A stretch of 64,000 nt of DNA, from NCBI RefSeq assembly GCF_001425175.1, contig NZ_LMDV01000003.1, positions 29,108-93,107 on the forward strand. Direction: 5' to 3'. Position 1 is the first letter of the stretch. Each line of letters begins with the position of its first letter. The position numbers and the translations under genes are program-made. The notes under the pieces are model-generated. The model worked only from the letters and a program-made list of their open reading frames with translations. It was not told where the DNA came from and did no database searches. This DNA comes from Nocardioides sp. Root1257. Lineage in GTDB: Bacteria; Actinomycetota; Actinomycetes; Propionibacteriales; Nocardioidaceae. Positions 59,271 through 64,000 of the stretch are shown here, piece by piece.

Positions 59271-62249
59271 ATGGCTGACGAGTCACAGGCAGACCCGAGG
59301 GGATCGATCTGGCGACGCTGGGACCCGCACATCCATGCGCCTGGGACGGCGCTCAATAACCAGTTCGGCGCGGACGATTGGGACGAGTACCTGACTCTCA
59401 TCGAGACGTCGGACCCGCGAATCGAGGCGCTCGGAGTCACTGACTACTACAGCATCGAAGACTACGAGAAAGTGGTCGGTTTCAAGGCCGACGGTCGACT
59501 CCCAGACGTCGGTTTGGTCTTCGCAAACGTTGAGATGCGGCTGCCGACAGCGACCGCGACCAATCCGGTCAACATCCATCTGCTCATTTCGCCGGAGGAC
59601 CCAGATCACATTGCGGAGGCGAAGCGGTTCCTGAACACTCTGACGTTCCAGTATGGCGGCGAGACGTATGCCTGTAATCCACCGGACTTGATCCGGCTCG
59701 GCAGGAGGTCGGACCCCAAGATCGTTGAGGATCGGGCAGCGCTTAGCTCGGGGGCGAACCTCTTCAAGATTACGATGGAGAACCTCAAGAAGTCGTTTTC
59801 TGAGAGCGCCTGGGCGCAAGAGAACGTGATCGTTGCAGTCGCGGCGAGCTCGACCGACGGAACCGCTGGCCTGCGCGACACAAGTGCTTCTCTTTCTGCC
59901 GTCCGCACAGAGATCGAGCGGGTTGCTCGAGTGATCTTTGCGAGTTCGCCGAAGCAGCGGCAGTTCTGGATCGGCGACGGCGTCCACTCAGCCGAGGAGA
60001 TCACTGAGAAGTACGACGGCATGAAGGTGTGTCTTCACGGAAGCGATGCCCACTCTCTCGCCGCCGTTGGCAGACCTGCGGAGAATCGTTACTGCTGGGT
60101 CAAAGGGGACGCGACGTTCGAGGCACTTCGCCAAGCCTGCTTGGAGCCCCGTGAGCGTGCGATCGTCGGCGAGACGCCACCGTCTGGAGCTTTGCCGCAC
60201 CGAGTTATTGATCAAATCGCGGTTACGGACGCCCGATGGTTCAGCGGGGGCCGGATTCCACTGTCACCTGGACTCGTTGCGATCATCGGTGCGCGCGGGT
60301 CCGGAAAGACTGCCCTTGCAGACCTGATCGCCGCTGGCGCGGGGGCTGCCAGGGACGACGAGACCGACAAGACGTTTCTGCAGCGCGCCCGCAATCACAT
60401 CGCGGGTGCCTCCGTCGATCTAACCTGGGCGGACGGGCGGACGACCAGCGCGGTACTTCCCCTTGCCACGGATCACAACGACGCTCCAGGCGTCCAATAT
60501 CTTTCTCAGCAGTTCGTCGAGCGCCTTTGTTCATCCGAAGGAATCACTGACGAGTTGATCGCCGAGATCGAGCGCGTGATCTTTGAGGCGCATCCCTACG
60601 AGGACCGACTGGGAACCACATCATTCCGTGAGCTCCTAGACATCAGGGCCAGCCACGGGCGGAACCTGCGAGCACATGCCAACCAAGAGATCGAGAGTCT
60701 CTCAGAACAGATCGAGGATGAGCGCTCGGCCAAAGAGCAACTCCCGGCACTTACTTCGGAGCAAGAGCTACTCAGAAAACTCCTGGTCGAGGACAAGACG
60801 GCGCGCTCAGCACTAGTGGTTGTGGGCGGGGAAGGGCGGTCGAACCGACTAGAAGCGATCAATGCTGAGTTGGCTGTGCGCCAAGGATCCGTCGACGCAG
60901 CTCGCCGCCGGGAGCAGGCGCTTGTCGAACTCGAAGCGACTGCTGCGGATTTGGCTACCCGAAGGCTCCCGAACTTGGTTGCTGAGCTGGCGCGGACGCA
61001 CGCCAGCGCGGGACTTTCCACGGACGACTGGAAGGCGTTCGAGGTGAAGTTTGCTGGCGATCCCGCCGAGGTCGTCGCGAAGCACCTTACTGCGGTGCAG
61101 CAGGAGATCGCCCAGCTCAGCGGGCAGCCTGTGCCCAAACCTTCTACCCCGGCGGCGGAATGGCCGGCGTTCGTCGCCGACGGCGATTCCCTTGAGAGCA
61201 CTCCGCTCAGCGCGTTAAAGGCCGAGTCAGTTCGCTTGAGCCAGCTGATCGGACTGGATGGGGCAAAGCAAAAGCAACTCGCCGCACTCAACGACAGGAT
61301 CACGAGAAACGAAGCTCAGCTTGCGGCAGCGACCACTTCCGCCGCCAACGCCGCCGGCGCGCAAGCCCGGATAACTTCACTGGCAGCTAACCGGAAGGCG
61401 TCGTACGCATCTTTGTTTGATGGGTTCGCATCCGAGGAGGCGGAACTGGCGAAGATGTACGCGCCACTCTCCGAGATGCTTTCGTCGCAACTGGGCGCGC
61501 TGGGCAAACTCAGCTTCAGCGTTCGGCGGGTGGTCGACGCAGCAGCGTGGGCCGCACGCGGCGAGGCCCTGATGGACCTGCGAACTGGAACAGCCTTCCG
61601 CGGGCGCGGTGAACTTCTCCGCGTCGTCACCGAAGTTCTGCTGCCTGCGTGGGAGAGCGGCGCCAGTCCCGATGTCGCCGATGCGATGGCGACCTTTCGC
61701 GCAGACCATGACCAGCACATCATCGAACAATCGAGAGTCCCGCGGTCCGACGGCGTTGCCTTCCGAACTTGGGCCAATGACGTCTCTGTGTGGCTGAATA
61801 GCACGGACCACATCTCGGTCAGCTACGGCGTCCAGTACGACGGCGTTGACATCGAGCAACTCTCGCCCGGTACTCGCGGGATCGTCCTCCTCCTGCTTTA
61901 CCTCGCGGTGGATCAATCGGACGACAGGCCTCTGATCATCGATCAGCCTGAGGAAAATCTCGATCCGAAATCGATCTTCGACGAGCTGGTTGGAAGATTC
62001 GTCGAGACGCGTCGGCGGCGCCAGATCATCATCGTCACTCACAATGCAAACCTTGTCGTAAACACCGACGCAGACCAGGTCATCATCGCGAGCGCCAGCG
62101 CGCATGTCCCCGGGGGGTTGCCAGTTATGTCATACGTCACTGGCGGACTTGAAAACCGACGCGTGCGCAATGAGGTGTGCGAGATCTTGGAAGGTGGCAA
62201 GCCAGCCTTTGAGGAACGCGCCAAGCGGTTGCGAATCCGACTTGCGTAG
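59271..62249 (+). CDS. PHP-domain / SMC-like ATPase, TrlF type
   Basis: 992 residues. N-terminal PHP phosphoesterase: metal motif DPHIHAPGT (His20/His22), LGVTDYYSIEDYEKV, NIHLLISPED, CLHGSDAHSLAAVG. Then an ABC/SMC-type ATPase: Walker A GARGSGKT near residue 340, long coiled coil about 450-760, signature LSPGTRG near 863, Walker B PLIIDQPEENLD near 886 and H-loop IIIVTHNANLV near 918. This matches proteins named TrlF family AAA-like ATPase. Such PHP/SMC fusions occur in defence islands; nucleic-acid cleavage gated by ATPase activity is inferred. Third-position G/C is visibly lower than in neighbours, suggesting transfer. Confidence 0.88.
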   Translation: MADESQADPRGSIWRRWDPHIHAPGTALNNQFGADDWDEYLTLIETSDPRIEALGVTDYYSIEDYEKVVGFKADGRLPDVGLVFANVEMRLPTATATNPVNIHLLISPEDPDHIAEAKRFLNTLTFQYGGETYACNPPDLIRLGRRSDPKIVEDRAALSSGANLFKITMENLKKSFSESAWAQENVIVAVAASSTDGTAGLRDTSASLSAVRTEIERVARVIFASSPKQRQFWIGDGVHSAEEITEKYDGMKVCLHGSDAHSLAAVGRPAENRYCWVKGDATFEALRQACLEPRERAIVGETPPSGALPHRVIDQIAVTDARWFSGGRIPLSPGLVAIIGARGSGKTALADLIAAGAGAARDDETDKTFLQRARNHIAGASVDLTWADGRTTSAVLPLATDHNDAPGVQYLSQQFVERLCSSEGITDELIAEIERVIFEAHPYEDRLGTTSFRELLDIRASHGRNLRAHANQEIESLSEQIEDERSAKEQLPALTSEQELLRKLLVEDKTARSALVVVGGEGRSNRLEAINAELAVRQGSVDAARRREQALVELEATAADLATRRLPNLVAELARTHASAGLSTDDWKAFEVKFAGDPAEVVAKHLTAVQQEIAQLSGQPVPKPSTPAAEWPAFVADGDSLESTPLSALKAESVRLSQLIGLDGAKQKQLAALNDRITRNEAQLAAATTSAANAAGAQARITSLAANRKASYASLFDGFASEEAELAKMYAPLSEMLSSQLGALGKLSFSVRRVVDAAAWAARGEALMDLRTGTAFRGRGELLRVVTEVLLPAWESGASPDVADAMATFRADHDQHIIEQSRVPRSDGVAFRTWANDVSVWLNSTDHISVSYGVQYDGVDIEQLSPGTRGIVLLLLYLAVDQSDDRPLIIDQPEENLDPKSIFDELVGRFVETRRRRQIIIVTHNANLVVNTDADQVIIASASAHVPGGLPVMSYVTGGLENRRVRNEVCEILEGGKPAFEERAKRLRIRLA

Positions 62250-63001
62250 ACGCAAAACGATTGCGATGCCGCCGAGCATTGACTGTCCCGTCAAGTCACG
62301 TCGTGGCGTTCCTGTCACTTCTATGTCGCTAGGTGACAAGCCGATGGTCGGCGATCGCGCTTGGTGGAGGTGAAGAAGCCGGGTCATTCTGGGCGCAAGG
62401 GGCTAGCGTCGCCCAGACCTTTGTCTGAGGTAGCCAGCAGCAGAACGCGGGAGAAGCGCGAAGTTCAGCCTGAGACGAAAGCTGCGGCCATCACCAGGTC
62501 GGGCAGCGGAGCCGTTGATCTCGATGAGCGTCGGCCGTCGTGGACTTCCTGCGCAGCGCCCGTCATCAGTTCAGCCCCTCCGCCCGCGTAACCGCCACCT
62601 TGACCCGTGTAATAGCGCGGATACCCCACGCGCACGAGTTGCACTTGTAAGCGGTTTTCGCGGTCTGACCATCATCGCCCATCAGAGTCAACGGAACTGC
62701 GTGCATCCTCAGCTGCCACCAGTTGTGCAGCCGCCCCAGTCCGCATCGGACCCACAGGGGCCTCCTTAGGCCGATCTGTCCACAGGCCCATGTCCTGCCA
62801 CGGCTGGTCTGGGCTTCCAGGCGTAGACAGGAGCGGCGCGATCCCAGGAGACACCACGTCCCGCTGAGCATCAGCAGATCACAAGTCGTGTGGACCGAGG
62901 GGTTTCCGTATTGACCGCTGTCGACAAATAGATCGGCCTCGACGGGTGTTGGAGCACCCGCCAAGGCCTAGGACCTACGTGCAATGGAGGCACGACGATC
63001 C
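62250..63001. other. Long gap between the PHP-ATPase and peptidase genes
   Basis: About 750 bases without a convincing gene. TGTCAC and GTGACA at 62309-62338 form a spaced inverted repeat. A minus-strand stretch (about 62566-62706, HAVPLTLMGDDGQTAKTAYK) has some protein-like character but weak codon bias. The region may be decayed mobile-element sequence. Confidence 0.4.
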
Positions 63002-63655
63002 ATGGACCAATCATCCAGCAAACAACCCTTCTCGGCACGGCGCGCGCAGAGAATGCGCGGCGACCGTGCTCCTGCAATCGAGCAGAACTCCGTTGTCTGC
63101 GCCTTGGACACCTATCCTCAGGTGGTCGCCCGATCGCCACTGCGACGAGCCCAGATCGTTGCGTGCGAAACGATCGCACGAGCAGAAGCCATCAAGCTTG
63201 ACCCGTCCATACCTTCATCCGCAGCTGACCTCGAGTTCGAGCGAGATCACACGGCCACTGCCGGTTCCACCCGTCTGATCAGTCGGTATCTCTCGTTGGC
63301 AAGAGAGATGGAGGTGACTGTGGTCAGTGTCCCGTGGCCCGATGAGTGCCTTCGTGGGATGTATCTGGATGACGCGGACCTGATCGCTCTGAACGCACGG
63401 TTGAGAGCCTTCCAAGTTGTGGAGACGTTGACCCACGAGCTCGTGCACGCGGCTTACCGCGATCGCTGTTCGACCGTGTGGACCGAAAGTCGGGCCGAGG
63501 TTGCTGGTGCGATGCTCTGCTTCGATCTGGCAGGGATTCGACGGCGCCGAACCGACACGTCCAGCGGAGAGACGCTGTGGTCCACCGCACGAGTGCTTGA
63601 GCGTCAGAGAGCGGCGATCAGCGAGCTCGTGTGTCAGAGGGTGGAGGGATGGTGA
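63002..63655 (+). CDS. Metallopeptidase-like protein with HExxH motif (ImmA/IrrE-like)
   Basis: 217 residues from the ATG at 63002 (GGAGG 11 bases upstream; another ATG at 62984 contains that GGAGG). The zincin signature HELVH occurs in VVETLTHELVHAAYRDRC, followed by an acidic third-ligand candidate in WTESRAEVAGAMLCFDLAGI. Upstream are MYLDDADLIALNARLRAFQ and ITVV-type strands as in ImmA/IrrE peptidases. These often cleave phage-type or element repressors and sit on mobile elements. It lies just inside the tRNA-Pro att-like site. Confidence 0.7.
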   Translation: MDQSSSKQPFSARRAQRMRGDRAPAIEQNSVVCALDTYPQVVARSPLRRAQIVACETIARAEAIKLDPSIPSSAADLEFERDHTATAGSTRLISRYLSLAREMEVTVVSVPWPDECLRGMYLDDADLIALNARLRAFQVVETLTHELVHAAYRDRCSTVWTESRAEVAGAMLCFDLAGIRRRRTDTSSGETLWSTARVLERQRAAISELVCQRVEGW

Positions 63656-63864
63656 CGGCGCGCGAGGAGTTCGCCAACGAGCTCGACCTCCAGTCGCACG
63701 AGTGAGCCCAGAAATGCGTCCATTTAGTGTCCACAAACGGTCGTGATTTCTCGGTTCCAGTCCGATACACTCGCAGGGCGGGTGAACGTCAGACCCGCTC
63801 TAAATAAGGAAGATCCGTCCCTCACCGTGCTTATCGGTAGTCGCTGAAAACGGCCCAAATCCTC

Positions 63865-63900
63865 CAAGGGGTCGCAGGTTCAAATCCTGTCAGCCCGACC
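63865..63900 (+). other. 3' half of a tRNA-Pro gene: attachment-site footprint
   Basis: CAAGGGGTCGCAGG, T-loop TTCAAAT, CCTGT, acceptor strand CAGCCCG, then ACC. This is the tRNA-Pro (GGG-type) 3' half from the anticodon stem onward. The 5' acceptor strand (CGGGCTG), D-arm and anticodon loop are missing upstream, so this is not a working tRNA. It looks like attR of an element integrated in tRNA-Pro, as known for pSAM2-like elements of actinobacteria. Confidence 0.6.
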
Positions 63901-63922
63901 GTGTGATGTCTCAGGACATCGC

Positions 63923-63960
63923 GGACACCCGGACCTACGGAAACGTAGGTTCGGGTGTTC
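63923..63960 (+). terminator. Strong terminator after the tRNA fragment
   Basis: A 17-bp stem (two G-U pairs) closed by a GAAA tetraloop: GACACCCGGACCTACG, GAAA, CGTAGGTTCGGGTG and TTC, followed by TTCATTT. A second small hairpin (GATGTC TCAG GACATC) precedes it. Probably the native terminator of the tRNA gene. Confidence 0.8.
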
Positions 63961-64000
63961 TTCATTTGGGGGTTCGTGGCTGGTAGTCCTTGCTGGGGTC

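Noticed and set aside
62130..62387. 85-codon minus-strand frame after the PHP-ATPase as a possible transposase fragment
   Set aside because: Most of it overlaps the ATPase 3' end and no transposase motif is visible.
63735..63900. A complete tRNA or tmRNA ending at 63900
   Set aside because: No 5' acceptor strand, D-arm or anticodon arm pairs with the 3' half at a suitable distance, so only a 3' fragment is supported.

Overview
The window is high-GC, densely coded DNA from an actinobacterium. The likely source is a Nocardioides-like member of the Nocardioidaceae, but that placement is inferred from gene content and not from a marker gene. Pointers are strong G/C bias at third codon positions, many GTG/TTG starts with 4-base overlaps, a putative F420-dependent LLM oxidoreductase, a mycothiol-dependent-type (maleylpyruvate isomerase family) enzyme, a SigB/SigF-type partner-switching system and SpoIIE-type phosphatase, and MalT-like LuxR regulators.

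Layout. 0-3 kb: a minus-strand membrane metallophosphoesterase-like gene running off the left edge, then an STAS / ATPase-like pair. 3.3-14.7 kb: a segment bounded by two near-identical genes for a 79-residue acidic protein. It holds an FMN-type glutamate synthase domain protein, a four-gene overlapping operon (large catalase, unknown, hemerythrin, zinc alcohol dehydrogenase), a VOC protein, a flavodoxin-like protein, an LLM oxidoreductase and a small basic protein. 15-23.6 kb: a GCS2-type ligase and a partner-switching signalling cluster (GAF/PAS/PP2C phosphatase, three STAS or STAS-like genes, anti-sigma-type ATPase, sigma factor). 23.9-29.6 kb: a mycothiol-type enzyme, a secreted RCC1-like/Ig-like protein, several broken or very short genes, and a 296-bp element with terminal inverted repeats.

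29.7-56.3 kb is the most distinctive part. Three large LuxR-type ATPase regulators (LAL/MalT-like) each sit among oxidoreductases (two MDR enzymes, an Acg-type nitroreductase, a thioredoxin-reductase-like protein), two DJ-1/PfpI proteins, exporters (two MFS, one MMPL), an alpha/beta hydrolase, PhzF and small proteins. Each module carries its own repeated promoter sequence. All three sequences share a CCGGGGTG core but differ around it. I read this as a multi-module, LAL-controlled detoxification/efflux network.

56.6-64 kb: a secreted protein flanked by direct repeats, an RTX-like lipoprotein, a PHP-domain/SMC-like ATPase of the TrlF type, an HExxH metallopeptidase-like gene, and then the 3' half of a tRNA-Pro gene followed by a strong terminator. 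That last feature is the expected footprint of an element integrated in tRNA-Pro, so the PHP-ATPase and peptidase are probably its cargo. No CRISPR array, rRNA, complete tRNA or complete transposase gene was found.
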